Position numbers and translations under genes: made by a program
Notes under the pieces: generated by a model
Databases searched by the model: none
The model's input: the letters and a program-made list of their open reading frames with translations, nothing else
What the model was told of the DNA's origin: nothing
From: AWTP1-13 sp033764875
Lineage (GTDB): Bacteria > Pseudomonadota > Alphaproteobacteria > Rhizobiales > Hyphomicrobiaceae
Length of the DNA stretch: 64,000 bases
Assembly (NCBI GenBank): GCA_033764875.1
Contig: JANRIO010000094.1
Location: 3,615-67,614, forward strand
Direction: 5' to 3'
Part shown: positions 9,299 to 18,372 of the stretch, in pieces
Layout: the number at the start of each line of letters is the position of its first letter
Position numbering within the stretch: position 1 is the first letter of the stretch

Positions 9299-9892
9299 CT
9301 AGTAGGGCTCGGTCCGGAACGCGACGGTCGCCTGCACGAGGAAGGAGCCGTCGTTGAGGTTGCCGAGATTGGCGAACGGGATGCCGCCGACGGGCATCCA
9401 GGGGTAGCACACCGTCACCATCACGACGCTGCTGGTCGCGCCGGGGCTGAACGTCGTCGATGTGTTGGACACCATGGCGCCCGAGATCGCGCAGCTTGGC
9501 GACGTCAGGCTGCTGAACTGGCTGCTGCTCTGCACGATCACCACCGTCTTCGTCAGGCAGCTCTGCAGCGTGACGGCGGCATTGCAGAAGGCCTGCAGGA
9601 AGGCGGCCTTCTTCTGCGCGTCGGTGGTCAGGCCGGCATAGGTGCCCTGGCTCTGCTGCAGATGCCCGACGCGAATGGCGCGCGCCGCCTGCAGCGCCGC
9701 CGCCTCCACGGAGGACACCTGGAAGAAGTAGGTGCCGACGGACACCACGCCGAAGACGAGGAGGAAGAACGGCATGGCCACGATGCCGAACTCCACCGCC
9801 GCGATGCCGCTGCGGTCGGCCAGGAAGGCGCGCACGCGCTCCCTGCCGCGCGCGAGCACGCTCCATGGGTTGCCCTGGCGGCAAGCAGGCAT
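9299..9892 (-). CDS. TadE-family minor pilin
   Basis: 197 residues. The TadE-like segment DRSGIAAVEFGIVAMPFFLLVFGVV (about residues 26-50) carries the prepilin-like Glu and single membrane helix; the downstream part is a periplasmic domain with scattered Cys. The start at 9892 (MPACRQGN) is the first ATG in frame with the pilin segment; upstream codons translate an unrelated Arg-rich stretch. First gene of a two-gene operon with the neighbouring pseudopilin, on the strand opposite to cpaA-tadC. Confidence 0.82.
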   Translation of the reverse strand: MPACRQGNPWSVLARGRERVRAFLADRSGIAAVEFGIVAMPFFLLVFGVVSVGTYFFQVSSVEAAALQAARAIRVGHLQQSQGTYAGLTTDAQKKAAFLQAFCNAAVTLQSCLTKTVVIVQSSSQFSSLTSPSCAISGAMVSNTSTTFSPGATSSVVMVTVCYPWMPVGGIPFANLGNLNDGSFLVQATVAFRTEPY

Positions 9893-9975
9893 GTTGGTCC
9901 TGTCCACGCAAACGCAGTCCGCGCCACTATCGCGCGCCGGGCGTGAAGGTCCGGTAAACGGCCCGGGGCCGCAGC

Positions 9976-10497
9976 CTACTGGTTGTTGGTGGCGTTGGAG
10001 GGCTGCGCGCCCGTCTCGGCCGAGCGCTCGGACAGGCCCATCTTGTTCTGCGAGGCCTTGGAGATCGATTCGAAGTAGCCGGTCTCGTCGCCGACCGTGA
10101 TCGACGGGTTGCACTGCGGCGTGCAGTTGTAGGACTGCCGGTTGACCCCCCGTTGCAGGTTTACCACCTTCGCCTCGTCGCGCCGGACCAGGACGCGCTG
10201 GTTGGCGATGACGTTGTTCTGCGCGTCGAGGATGATGATGTTCGTGATGCCGAAGGTTTTGCCGGTGACGACCAGCAGCCTGTCGGACTTCACCGAGATG
10301 TCCGCGATCGACGGATTGCCGACGATGATCTGCGCGGCGGGCCGCGACAGTTGCACGAGCTCGGATTGGTCGTACTTGACGACCAGGTCGTCGGCGGCCC
10401 GCGCCGCGCCGGCGGCCAGCGGCAGCGACACGACCAGGGCGGCGATCCCGGCCAAGAGGCGCGCCTCGCGAATCCTGGCGAACATTGGCCTCAGCAT
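9976..10497 (-). CDS. CpaC/RcpA N-domain-like pilus formation protein
   Basis: 173 residues with a signal peptide (LLAGIAALVVSLPLAAGAARA). The body (DLVVKYDQSELVQLSRPAAQIIVGNPSIADISV, TNIIILDAQNNVI) matches the N-terminal pilus-formation domain that opens CpaC/RcpA secretins, but there is no BON or secretin domain. Such free-standing copies accompany tad loci in rhizobia; a role as periplasmic partner of the secretin is inferred. Start at 10497 is preceded by GAGGG. The Cys pair CTPQC near the end may be disulfide-bonded. Lies divergent to cpaA and upstream of the TadE genes. Confidence 0.78.
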   Translation of the reverse strand: MLRPMFARIREARLLAGIAALVVSLPLAAGAARAADDLVVKYDQSELVQLSRPAAQIIVGNPSIADISVKSDRLLVVTGKTFGITNIIILDAQNNVIANQRVLVRRDEAKVVNLQRGVNRQSYNCTPQCNPSITVGDETGYFESISKASQNKMGLSERSAETGAQPSNATNNQ

Positions 10498-10745
10498 GGG
10501 CAAGCCCTCCGCGGGATGTGCATCCTTGCCCGTTTCTGCCCCCAAATGATGAAGAATCTCCAAACTGCGCCACCCGCGCCGTATCGTTTTGCGACGCTTC
10601 GGGTCGCGATCGGCGCGGATTCCTTGTGGCGCGTTAACTTTTGGCCTGCCTCCCCGGCATGCCCGCCGTCGGCTTTCGCCTGCCGGTGACGAATGCGCAA
10701 CCATAGCGCGCTATGCTGAGCGTCTGTCCCTTGTTGGAGTCGGGC

Positions 10746-11249
10746 ATGTCCCAGTTCTGGCTGCTGTTCCTGCTGCCTGCCGCCGTCGCCTTCGCCGCGG
10801 CCATGGACCTGTTCACTCTGACCATTCCCAATCGGATCTCGCTCGTCATGCTGGCTGGCTTCATCCCCGCCGCATGGTACGCGGGGCTCGACCTCTGGGG
10901 CATCGTCGATCACGTGGCGGCGGGCGCCGTCGTGCTTGTGATCGGCTTCGGTCTCTTCGCCCGCGGCGTCTTCGGCGGCGGCGACGCCAAGCTGCTGGCG
11001 GCAATCTCCCTCTGGGTCGGTCTCGAGAATCTGCTCTCGTATATGTTCTGGGTGGCGATGGTTGGCGGTCTCCTGGCTGTCGCCTTCACCATCGGCCGCC
11101 AGTTCCCGCTGCCGCGCCAGTTCCTGGGGCAGCCCTGGGCCCATCGCCTGCACAAACAGGGCGGCGGCATCCCCTATGGTGTCGCCCTCGCCTTCGCGGC
11201 GCTGCTCGTCTATCCCCAGACCGTCTGGTTCCACGCCATGGCGCCCTGA
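10746..11249 (+). CDS. cpaA: Prepilin peptidase CpaA/TadV
   Basis: 167 residues, six hydrophobic segments, A24 family. The two catalytic aspartates are visible: Asp21 in AMDLFTLTIPN and Asp80 in the GxGD motif FGGGDAKLL. It processes Flp prepilin and TadE/TadG-like pseudopilins at the inner membrane. The start at 10746 is used because membrane helix 1 begins there; 11 earlier codons are open. First gene of the plus-strand pilus operon, 118 bp before cpaB. Confidence 0.93.
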   Translation: MSQFWLLFLLPAAVAFAAAMDLFTLTIPNRISLVMLAGFIPAAWYAGLDLWGIVDHVAAGAVVLVIGFGLFARGVFGGGDAKLLAAISLWVGLENLLSYMFWVAMVGGLLAVAFTIGRQFPLPRQFLGQPWAHRLHKQGGGIPYGVALAFAALLVYPQTVWFHAMAP

Positions 11250-11297
11250 GCCGGCGTTGCCGGCCGGGCACGCGAGCGCCCCGAACTGGCGCGCCCA

Positions 11298-11312
11298 TTA
11301 ACGCCACGTTGA
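11298..11312 (+). promoter_or_regulatory. Near-consensus CtrA box before cpaB
   Basis: TTAA-CGCCACG-TTGA matches the CtrA consensus TTAA-N7-TTAA with one mismatch in the second half-site. It lies 55 bp upstream of the cpaB start, in the gap after cpaA. In Caulobacter the pilA-cpa locus is directly CtrA-controlled. Binding here is inferred, not shown. Confidence 0.45.
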
Positions 11313-11367
11313 CGATTGTAGCGCAGCCTACCCGTGAGTGATTTGCTCTCACGGGACCTCTGCGCCG

Positions 11368-12171
11368 ATGAACCAGGCCCAGCTGTTAGGATTGGCGATC
11401 GCAGGCGTCTGCGGGCTTGCCGCCTTCTTCGGCGTCAAGAGCCTCGTCGACAGGCCGGCGACCGTTGTCCGCGAGGAGGTCGTCACCCAGACCTCGCAGG
11501 TGCTCGTGGCGCGCGGCGATATTCCGCTCGGCGACACCATCCGGGCCGAGAACCTGCGCTGGCAGGATTGGCCGGTCGGCGCGCTCGGCCCCCAGCTCAT
11601 CGAGCGCAAGCGCCGGCCGGAGGCGATCAAGGAGATCACGGGCCAGGTGGCACGCTCGCCGATGCTTCCCGGCGAGCCTGTCACCGCCGCCAAGGTCGTC
11701 AAGATCGGCGAGGGCGGCGTGCTGGCCGCGATCCTTCCGTCCGGCATGCGCGCCTTCTCCACGCGCATCAAGGAGGAGACGGGCGCCGGTCGCATGATCC
11801 TCCCCAACGACCGCGTCGACGTCATGCTCACCACGCGCCGCCGCAACGCGGGCAGCGGCAACGAGGAGTTCGACATCGAGGTCCTCTTCCGCAACGTGCG
11901 CGTGCTCGCCATCGGCCAGCTGATCGAGGCACGCGACGGCAAGCGGCTCGCCGAGGGCAACACCGCGACCCTGGAGCTGACCCCCTCGCAGGCCGAGGTT
12001 CTGGCGGCGGCCAACGCGCGCGGCGAGATCTCCTTCGCGCTGCGCAGCATCGCCGATTTGCGCAACGACACCATTGCAGCTGCCAAGCGGCAGCCGAGCG
12101 ACACGAGACTCGTGCGCTTCCTACGGTACGGCAAGAACTCCAGCGTTCGCGTCAGCTTGGAGCGGGAATGA
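11368..12171 (+). CDS. cpaB: Flp pilus assembly protein CpaB/RcpC
   Basis: 267 residues. One N-terminal membrane anchor (LLGLAIAGVCGLAAFFGV), then a SAF domain (VLVARGDIPLGDTIRAENLRWQDWP) and the RcpC/CpaB C-terminal domain (GRMILPNDRVDVMLT, TLELTPSQAEVLAAANARGEISFALRS). It is a periplasmic component that works with the CpaC secretin in Tad pilus assembly. Start at 11368 chosen at the conserved MNQAQ. The stop overlaps an out-of-frame ATG and cpaC follows after 23 bp. Confidence 0.92.
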   Translation: MNQAQLLGLAIAGVCGLAAFFGVKSLVDRPATVVREEVVTQTSQVLVARGDIPLGDTIRAENLRWQDWPVGALGPQLIERKRRPEAIKEITGQVARSPMLPGEPVTAAKVVKIGEGGVLAAILPSGMRAFSTRIKEETGAGRMILPNDRVDVMLTTRRRNAGSGNEEFDIEVLFRNVRVLAIGQLIEARDGKRLAEGNTATLELTPSQAEVLAAANARGEISFALRSIADLRNDTIAAAKRQPSDTRLVRFLRYGKNSSVRVSLERE

Positions 12172-12194
12172 GACAACAGGCGCGAGGGTTGAAG

Positions 12195-13802
12195 ATGGCA
12201 ATGAGCTCCGTGTTGCGCCGGCTGGCCGTGCTCGCATTTTGCGCAGCCTTCCTGCCGGGCCTTGCGAAAGCCCAGTCCGGCGACTTCGAGGACCTCTCGC
12301 AGCATTCCGTGCTGAAGGTCCCGGCCAACGCCGCCTACCCCTTGGCCAAGCGCGTCGCCATCGGCCTGAGCAAGTCGATCCTCATCCAGTTCCCCTTCGA
12401 GCTGAAGGACGTGCTGGTGGCGGACCCCGAGAAGGTGGACGCCGTCGTCCAGGCCTCCAACCGCGTCTTCCTGATCGCCAAGAAGCTCGGCCAGACCAAC
12501 GCCTTCTTCTTCGACACCAAGGGCCAGCAGATCCTGACCCTCGAGATCTCGGTCGGCGCTGATCTGAAGGGCCTGGACGGGATCCTCAAGAAGTTCATCC
12601 CCGGCTCCAACGTCAAGGTCGACATGGCCGGCAGCTCCGCCGTGCTCTCGGGCTCCGTGCGCACGCCGGTCGACGCCAAGCGCGCCGCCGACATCGCCTG
12701 CCAGTTCGTCGCGTCGAACAAGTCGGGCCTCGCCGCGACCAGCACGCCGACGGCGACCGGTCAGCAGTCGGGCCCCACGGCTTGCGGCGGCGACAGCAAG
12801 CTCGTCATCAACATGCTCACCATCGAGGGCGAGGAGCAGGTGACGCTCAAGGTCACCGTCGCCGAGGTGCAGCGCTCCGTCCTGAAGCAGATGGGCGTCA
12901 ACATCGGCTCCGTCATCACCTCGGGCAACTTCTCGACCTCCCTGCTGACGGCGAACACGCTCCCGATAACCGCCGGCGTCCTCGGCACGATCCCGACCGC
13001 GGGCATCGGCACCACCAGCACGTCGGGTACGACGGGCTGCGCCCTGGCGGGCACGCTCTGCAACTACAACGCCGGCCCCACCTCGAGCACCTACGGCAAC
13101 TCCGGCATCTCCGGCAGCTACACCGCCGGCAACGTCCAGGTGTCCCAGGCCTTGAAGGCGATGGAGCGCGAAGGCCTCATCCGCACGCTGGCCGAGCCCA
13201 ACCTCACGGCCGTGTCCGGCGAGACGGCGAAGTTCCTTGCCGGCGGCGAGTACCCGATCCCGATGGTCGACAACACCGGCAAGGTCAGCGTCACCTTCAA
13301 GGAGTTCGGCGTCGTCGTCGCCTTCACGCCCGTCGTGATGTCGGAAGGCCGCATCAGCCTGCGCATCGCGAGCGAGGTGAGCGAGCTGTCCGACGATGGC
13401 GCCATCACGCTCTCGGGCTACAACATCAAGGCCCTCAAGAAGCGCCAGGCCAACTCCGTCGTCGAGCTCCCGTCCGGCGGCTCGCTCGCCATCGCCGGCC
13501 TGATCTCCGACACGACGCGCCAGAACATGGAAGGCCTGCCCGGCGTCAAGGACATGCCGATCCTGGGCACGCTCTTCCGCAGCCGCGACTACTCGCGCAA
13601 CGAGACCGAGCTGGTGATGATCGTGACGCCCTACATCGTCCGTCCCACCTCCCCCCGCGCCCTCGCGACCCCCGACCGGGGCCTGGCCCCCGCGTCCGAT
13701 CTGAAGGCGAATTTCCTCGGCCACCTGAACCGGGTCTACGGCCCCCGCGAGGCGCCTAGGAACGGCGGTCTCAAGGGCGACTACGGCTTCATCATCGATT
13801 GA
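12195..13802 (+). CDS. cpaC: Outer-membrane secretin CpaC/RcpA
   Basis: 535 residues. Signal peptide (VLAFCAAFLPGLAKA), N-terminal pilus-formation domain (SKSILIQFPFELKDVLVADPEKVDAVV), a BON-like segment, then the secretin domain (VSQALKAMEREGLIRTLAEPNLTAVSGETAKFLAGGEYPIP, VGLRIASEVSELS-like, LPGVKDMPILGTLFRS). It forms the outer-membrane channel for the pilus. A Gly/Thr/Ser-rich stretch at about residues 255-315, including two Cys, interrupts the region before the secretin core and varies in relatives. GAGGG precedes the ATG at 12195; a second ATG two codons on is also possible. Confidence 0.94.
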   Translation: MAMSSVLRRLAVLAFCAAFLPGLAKAQSGDFEDLSQHSVLKVPANAAYPLAKRVAIGLSKSILIQFPFELKDVLVADPEKVDAVVQASNRVFLIAKKLGQTNAFFFDTKGQQILTLEISVGADLKGLDGILKKFIPGSNVKVDMAGSSAVLSGSVRTPVDAKRAADIACQFVASNKSGLAATSTPTATGQQSGPTACGGDSKLVINMLTIEGEEQVTLKVTVAEVQRSVLKQMGVNIGSVITSGNFSTSLLTANTLPITAGVLGTIPTAGIGTTSTSGTTGCALAGTLCNYNAGPTSSTYGNSGISGSYTAGNVQVSQALKAMEREGLIRTLAEPNLTAVSGETAKFLAGGEYPIPMVDNTGKVSVTFKEFGVVVAFTPVVMSEGRISLRIASEVSELSDDGAITLSGYNIKALKKRQANSVVELPSGGSLAIAGLISDTTRQNMEGLPGVKDMPILGTLFRSRDYSRNETELVMIVTPYIVRPTSPRALATPDRGLAPASDLKANFLGHLNRVYGPREAPRNGGLKGDYGFIID

Positions 13803-13830
13803 GTGGGCTTCGGAGCCTGTGGAGAGCGAC

Positions 13831-14559
13831 ATGGACGACGCCAGAACATCTCCCCCAGCCTCGGTCGCCCGCGGCCTCGCGTGCGCCTTGGCGCTGCTCG
13901 CGGCCGCAGCCCTCGGCGGCTGCAAGACGCTGGACGAGCCCGGCGCCCACTACGCCGGTCACACGCTGATCGACCCGAAAGAGGTGCACCCCATCCTGGT
14001 CTCCCAGGAGCCCACCACCATGAACCTGACCATCGCGCCGGGCGCGCACGGCCTCACCTCCGGGCAGGCGGCGCAGGTGGACGGCTTCCTGCGCCACTTC
14101 CGCGCCGCCGACGCCGGCAACAGCAAGCTCGTCATCGCGGTGCCCTCGGGTGGCCCCAACACCGTGTCGGTGATGCGCGCCGTCGGCCAGCTCAACGGTC
14201 TCGCCAAGGAGGCGGGCTTTGCCGACAACGCACTCGAGGTGCGCCCCTATCCGGCCGGCAGGACCAACGCGCCGATCCGCTTCTCCTACATGCGCTACGT
14301 CGCCCAGGGACCCCGCTGCGGCGAGTGGCCGACCAACCTGGCGCAAGACTATCGTAACCTGAACTACCACAATTTCGGCTGCGCTCAGCAGCGGAACCTC
14401 GCCGCCATGGTCGCCAATCCGGCCGACCTCGTGACGCCGCGCGGCATGGATCCCGCCGATGCCGAGCGCCGCGCGCTGGTGTTCGACAAGTATCGCCAGG
14501 GCAAGTCGCCCGCATCCGACAAGGGTGTGGACGACAGCGCGTCGTCCAAGGCCAACTAG
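13831..14559 (+). CDS. cpaD: CpaD-family pilus assembly lipoprotein
   Basis: 242 residues. Signal peptide with lipobox LGGC (about residue 36) marks it as an outer-membrane lipoprotein. The conserved body includes RFSYMRYVAQGPRCGEWPTNL and NYHNFGCAQQRNLAAMVANPADLVTPR, which is diagnostic for CpaD. It probably helps the CpaC secretin localise, like a pilotin. GGAG at 13821-13824 supports the ATG at 13831 over the GTG at 13819. Between cpaC (28-bp gap) and cpaE (12-bp gap). Confidence 0.93.
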   Translation: MDDARTSPPASVARGLACALALLAAAALGGCKTLDEPGAHYAGHTLIDPKEVHPILVSQEPTTMNLTIAPGAHGLTSGQAAQVDGFLRHFRAADAGNSKLVIAVPSGGPNTVSVMRAVGQLNGLAKEAGFADNALEVRPYPAGRTNAPIRFSYMRYVAQGPRCGEWPTNLAQDYRNLNYHNFGCAQQRNLAAMVANPADLVTPRGMDPADAERRALVFDKYRQGKSPASDKGVDDSASSKAN

Positions 14560-14571
14560 TCGAGGTGTACG

Positions 14572-15870
14572 ATGACGAAGCAATCGCCGCAGGCGGCCGA
14601 GGCGCACTCCGAGCAAGAGGCCCTGTCGCCCGAGCTTGTCAGGCTCGAGCGCGCCCGCCCCATTCCGCGAATCTCCATCCAGGCGTTCTGCGAGGACCAG
14701 CACACCGTCGAGGTGATGCATGCGGCCTCCGGCGACCGGCGGCTCGCGAAGTCGCATCTCAGCGTGCACATGGGCGGCGCCCAGGCGGCCGTGCGCCACT
14801 ACGTCGACAGCCCCACGCCGAACCTGATCATTCTCGAGTCGTCCCTTCCCAAGGAGCAGCTCCTGGCTGAGCTCGACCGGCTGGCCGAGTCCTGCGACGC
14901 CGGCACCAAGGTGATGATCATCGGTCGCGCCAACGACGTCGCCCTCTACCGCGAGCTGCTGCGCCGCGGCGTCAGCGAGTACCTGGTCGCGCCGCTCGAC
15001 ACGCTGCTGCTCATCGAGAGCCTGTCCAACATCTACAACGACCCCGAGAAGGATCCGGTCGGCAACGTCATCGCCTTCATCGGCGCCAAGGGCGGCGTCG
15101 GCTCCAGCACCATCTGCCACAACGTCGCCTATGCCATGTCGGAGGGCTCCAAGTCGGACGTGGTGGTCGCCGACCTCGACCTCGCCTTCGGCACCACCGG
15201 CCTCGACTTCAACCAGGACCCCGTGCAGGGCATCGCCGACGCGTTGCTGAGCCCCGAGCGCCTCGACGAGGTCCTGCTCGACCGCCTGCTCACGCGCTGC
15301 TCCGATCACCTGAGCATCTTCTCGGCCCCCGTCGTGCTCGACCGCGATTTCGACGTCACGGCGACGGCCTGCAACGCCGTTCTCGACGTCGTGCGCCAGA
15401 ACGTGCCGACCGTGGCGGTGGACCTGCCGCACGCCTGGACGCCCTGGATCAAGAGCGTCCTGAGCAACGCCGACGACATCGTCGTCACCGCCATGCCCGA
15501 CCTGGCGAACCTGCGCAACGCCAAGAACATCTTCGACATGCTGCGCGCCAAGCGCAACAACGATGCGCCCCCGCGCCTCGTCATCAACATGGCGAGGATG
15601 CCCAAGCGCCCCGAGATCTCGATCAAGGAGTTCACGGCGGCCCTCGGCGTCCAGCCCTCGCTCGTCCTTGAGTTCGAGAGCGAGGTTTTCGGGCTCGCCG
15701 CCAACAACGGCCAGATGGTGGAGGAATGCTCTCCCAAGGCCAAGGCGGCCGCCCAGTTCCGCGACCTCGCGTTCATGCTTTCGAAACGCAAGGAATACAA
15801 GAACGAGGCCAGGAAGGCGCCGGCGGGCGCGCTGGCGCCGCTGCTGCAGAAGCTGAAGATCAAGTTGTGA
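14572..15870 (+). CDS. cpaE: CpaE/TadZ pilus localisation ATPase
   Basis: 432 residues. An atypical receiver-like domain comes first (LIILESSLPKEQLLAELDRL, VMIIGRANDVALYRELLRRGVSEYLVAPLD). A MinD/ParA-type ATPase follows with the deviant Walker A AFIGAKGGVGSSTICHN and the VVVADLDLAFGTTGLDF motif. CpaE proteins place the Tad machinery at the cell pole. GAGG stands 6 bp before the ATG. It overlaps no neighbour; cpaF follows after 14 bp. Confidence 0.93.
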   Translation: MTKQSPQAAEAHSEQEALSPELVRLERARPIPRISIQAFCEDQHTVEVMHAASGDRRLAKSHLSVHMGGAQAAVRHYVDSPTPNLIILESSLPKEQLLAELDRLAESCDAGTKVMIIGRANDVALYRELLRRGVSEYLVAPLDTLLLIESLSNIYNDPEKDPVGNVIAFIGAKGGVGSSTICHNVAYAMSEGSKSDVVVADLDLAFGTTGLDFNQDPVQGIADALLSPERLDEVLLDRLLTRCSDHLSIFSAPVVLDRDFDVTATACNAVLDVVRQNVPTVAVDLPHAWTPWIKSVLSNADDIVVTAMPDLANLRNAKNIFDMLRAKRNNDAPPRLVINMARMPKRPEISIKEFTAALGVQPSLVLEFESEVFGLAANNGQMVEECSPKAKAAAQFRDLAFMLSKRKEYKNEARKAPAGALAPLLQKLKIKL

Positions 15871-15884
15871 GGCATTGAGGCACG

Positions 15885-17345
15885 ATGTTCGGCAGGCGTA
15901 CATCCGGCGATGTGCAGGCGGCAAAGCGCCCCGCACCCGTTGCGGAGGTCAAGGTCGCGGCTGCGCCGTCCGCTGAGGCGCCGGCGGTCGAGGGGCCGCG
16001 CGCTGCGCCCAAGGTCGAGCCGCCCGCGGGCGCCGAGCGCCGTCATTCCGAGGAGTACTACGACGTCAAGACGACGGTCTTCAACGCACTGATCGACACC
16101 ATCGACCTCACCCAGCTCGCCAAGCTCGAGGCCGATGCCGCGCGGGAGGAGATCCGGGACATCGTCGCCGAGATCATCCAGATCAAGAACGTCGTCATGT
16201 CCATCGCCGAGCAGGAGGAGCTGCTCGAGGACATCTGCAACGACGTCCTGGGCTACGGCCCGCTCGAGCCGCTGCTGGCCCGCGACGACATCGCCGACAT
16301 CATGGTCAACGGGGCCGCCACCACCTACATCGAGGTCGGCGGCAAGATGCAGCGGACCGGCGTGCGCTTCGCCGACAACAACCAGCTCATGAACATCTGC
16401 CAGCGCATCGTGAGCCAGGTCGGCCGCCGCGTCGACGAATCCAGCCCCATCTGCGACGCGCGCCTTCCCGACGGCAGCCGCGTCAACGTCATCGCGCCGC
16501 CGCTGGCCCTCGACGGGCCGACGCTCACCATCCGCAAGTTCAAGAAGGACCGGCTCAAGCTCGAGCAGCTCGTCAAGTACCGCTCGATCTCCCCCGAGGC
16601 CAAGACGCTGCTCGAGATCATCGGCCGGGTCCGCTGCAACGTGCTGATCTCCGGCGGCACCGGCTCCGGCAAGACCACGCTTCTCAACTGCCTCACCGGC
16701 TCCATCGACCTCACCGAGCGCATCATCACCTGCGAGGACAGCGCCGAGCTCCAGCTCCAGCAGCCCCACGTGGTCCGGCTCGAGACGCGCCCGCCCAATC
16801 TGGAGGGCGAGGGCGAGGTCACCATGCGCGACCTGGTCAAGAATTGCCTGCGCATGCGTCCCGAGCGCATCATCGTCGGCGAGGTGCGCGGCCCCGAGGC
16901 GTTCGACCTGCTGCAGGCCATGAATACCGGCCACGACGGCTCCATGGGCACGCTGCACGCCAACAGCCCTCGCGAAGCCCTGAGCCGCCTCGAATCCATG
17001 ATCATGATGGGCGGCTTCACGCTGCCGATCAAAACCATCCGCGAGATGATCGTCGGCTCCATCGACGTCATCATCCAGGCGAGCCGCCTGCGCGACGGCT
17101 CGCGCAAGGTGACCTACATCACCGAGGTGATGGGCATGGAGGGCGACGTCGTCACCCTGCAGAATCTGCTCGTCTACGAGATCACCGGCGAGGACGCGCA
17201 CGGCAACCTGATCGGCCGCCACAAGTCGACGGGCATCTCGCGGCCGCGCTTCTGGGAGCGGGCCGAGTACTATGGCGAGACGGCGCGCCTCGCCCAGGCC
17301 TTGGCGATCGCCGAGATGGCCGAGTCGAGGCACGGCAATGGATAG
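15885..17345 (+). CDS. cpaF: Tad pilus ATPase CpaF/TadA
   Basis: 486 residues, VirB11/GspE-type hexameric ATPase that powers pilus extension and retraction at the inner membrane. After a Pro/Ala-rich head (about residues 1-60), the N-domain (ILGYGPLEPLL-like GYGPLEPLLARDDIADIMVNG) leads to Walker A ISGGTGSGKTTLLN (about 254-267), the Asp box CEDSAELQL, Walker B RIIVGEVRGPEA and the His box MGTLHANSP. All motifs are intact. The last 8 bp overlap the tadB start, showing tight coupling. Confidence 0.95.
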   Translation: MFGRRTSGDVQAAKRPAPVAEVKVAAAPSAEAPAVEGPRAAPKVEPPAGAERRHSEEYYDVKTTVFNALIDTIDLTQLAKLEADAAREEIRDIVAEIIQIKNVVMSIAEQEELLEDICNDVLGYGPLEPLLARDDIADIMVNGAATTYIEVGGKMQRTGVRFADNNQLMNICQRIVSQVGRRVDESSPICDARLPDGSRVNVIAPPLALDGPTLTIRKFKKDRLKLEQLVKYRSISPEAKTLLEIIGRVRCNVLISGGTGSGKTTLLNCLTGSIDLTERIITCEDSAELQLQQPHVVRLETRPPNLEGEGEVTMRDLVKNCLRMRPERIIVGEVRGPEAFDLLQAMNTGHDGSMGTLHANSPREALSRLESMIMMGGFTLPIKTIREMIVGSIDVIIQASRLRDGSRKVTYITEVMGMEGDVVTLQNLLVYEITGEDAHGNLIGRHKSTGISRPRFWERAEYYGETARLAQALAIAEMAESRHGNG

Positions 17346-18336
17346 CCCGGACAACAGCCAGACCATCATGTGGCTGAGCCTGCTGCTCGCGGCGGGCCTC
17401 GGTGCGGCGGTCTATCTGTTGATCTCGCCCTACATCTCGAGCGGCCGTCGCGCCCAGCGCCGCATCCAGGTGGTGACCGAGGCGCGCGGCAAGCGCATCG
17501 CCATCAAGGTGCAGACCGAGGGCGCCAACCGCAAGAAGAGCGTCGCCGACACCCTGAAGGAGATCGAGGAGCGCCAGCGCCCCAAGGCCAAGCTGACCCT
17601 TCGCGCCAAGCTTCAGCAGGCCGGCCTCGACATCACCAGCCAGTCGTTCTACGTCGCCAGCGCGCTGAGCGGCGTGCTGGTTGCCGCGGTCGTCATGCTG
17701 ACGGTGACGAGCTCGCTCATCGCGCCCGTGCTGGCAGGCTTCGTCGGTGCCTTCGGCCTGCCGTACTGGATCCTCAACAAGCTGATCAAGCGCCGGCAGA
17801 AGAAGTTTCTCGACGAGTTCGCCAACTCCATCGACGTCATCGTGCGCGGCGTCAAGTCCGGCCTGCCGCTCAACGAGTGCCTAGGCATCATCTCCCGCGA
17901 GGCGCCCGAGCCCGTCTCGGGCGAGTTCCGCGAGGTGGTCGAGCAGCAGAAGGTCGGTGTCACGCTGGCCGAGTCTTTCGAGCGCATGACGGTCCGCGTG
18001 CCGCTTCCCGAGGTGCGCTTCTTCGCCATCGTCATCGGCATCTCGCAGCAGGCCGGCGGCAACCTGTCGGAGGCGCTGGGCAATCTCTCCGGCGTGTTGC
18101 GCGAGCGCAAGAAGCTGCAGGGCAAGGTCTCCGCCATGTCCGCCGAGGCCAAGGCGTCGGCCGCCGTTCTGGCCTCCCTGCCGTTCTGCGTCATGGCCAT
18201 CATCTACATGACCACCCCCTCCTTCATCTCCACCCTTTGGACGACGACGGCGGGCAACATCATGCTGATCTGCGCCGGCTCTTGGATGATCTGCGGCCTG
18301 CTCGTGATGAAGAAGATGATCAACTTCAAGTATTGA
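17338..18336 (+). CDS. tadB: Tad pilus inner-membrane platform protein TadB
   Basis: 332 residues, type II secretion F-family (GspF) domain. One N-terminal helix (IMWLSLLLAAGLGAAVYLLIS), a cytoplasmic linker, and further helices at about residues 125-160 and 290-325 around the core EFANSIDVIVRGVKSGLPLNECL. With TadC it forms the platform on which CpaF acts. The ATG at 17338 overlaps the end of cpaF by 8 bp. Confidence 0.92.
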   Translation: MDSPDNSQTIMWLSLLLAAGLGAAVYLLISPYISSGRRAQRRIQVVTEARGKRIAIKVQTEGANRKKSVADTLKEIEERQRPKAKLTLRAKLQQAGLDITSQSFYVASALSGVLVAAVVMLTVTSSLIAPVLAGFVGAFGLPYWILNKLIKRRQKKFLDEFANSIDVIVRGVKSGLPLNECLGIISREAPEPVSGEFREVVEQQKVGVTLAESFERMTVRVPLPEVRFFAIVIGISQQAGGNLSEALGNLSGVLRERKKLQGKVSAMSAEAKASAAVLASLPFCVMAIIYMTTPSFISTLWTTTAGNIMLICAGSWMICGLLVMKKMINFKY

Positions 18337-18372
18337 GGCCGGGCCGAGCGCTCGACGGAGAAGCGGCACGCG

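Noticed and set aside
10630..10650. CtrA box upstream of cpaA
   Set aside because: Only one TTAA half-site (GTTAACTTTTGG) is present; no second half at 7-bp distance.
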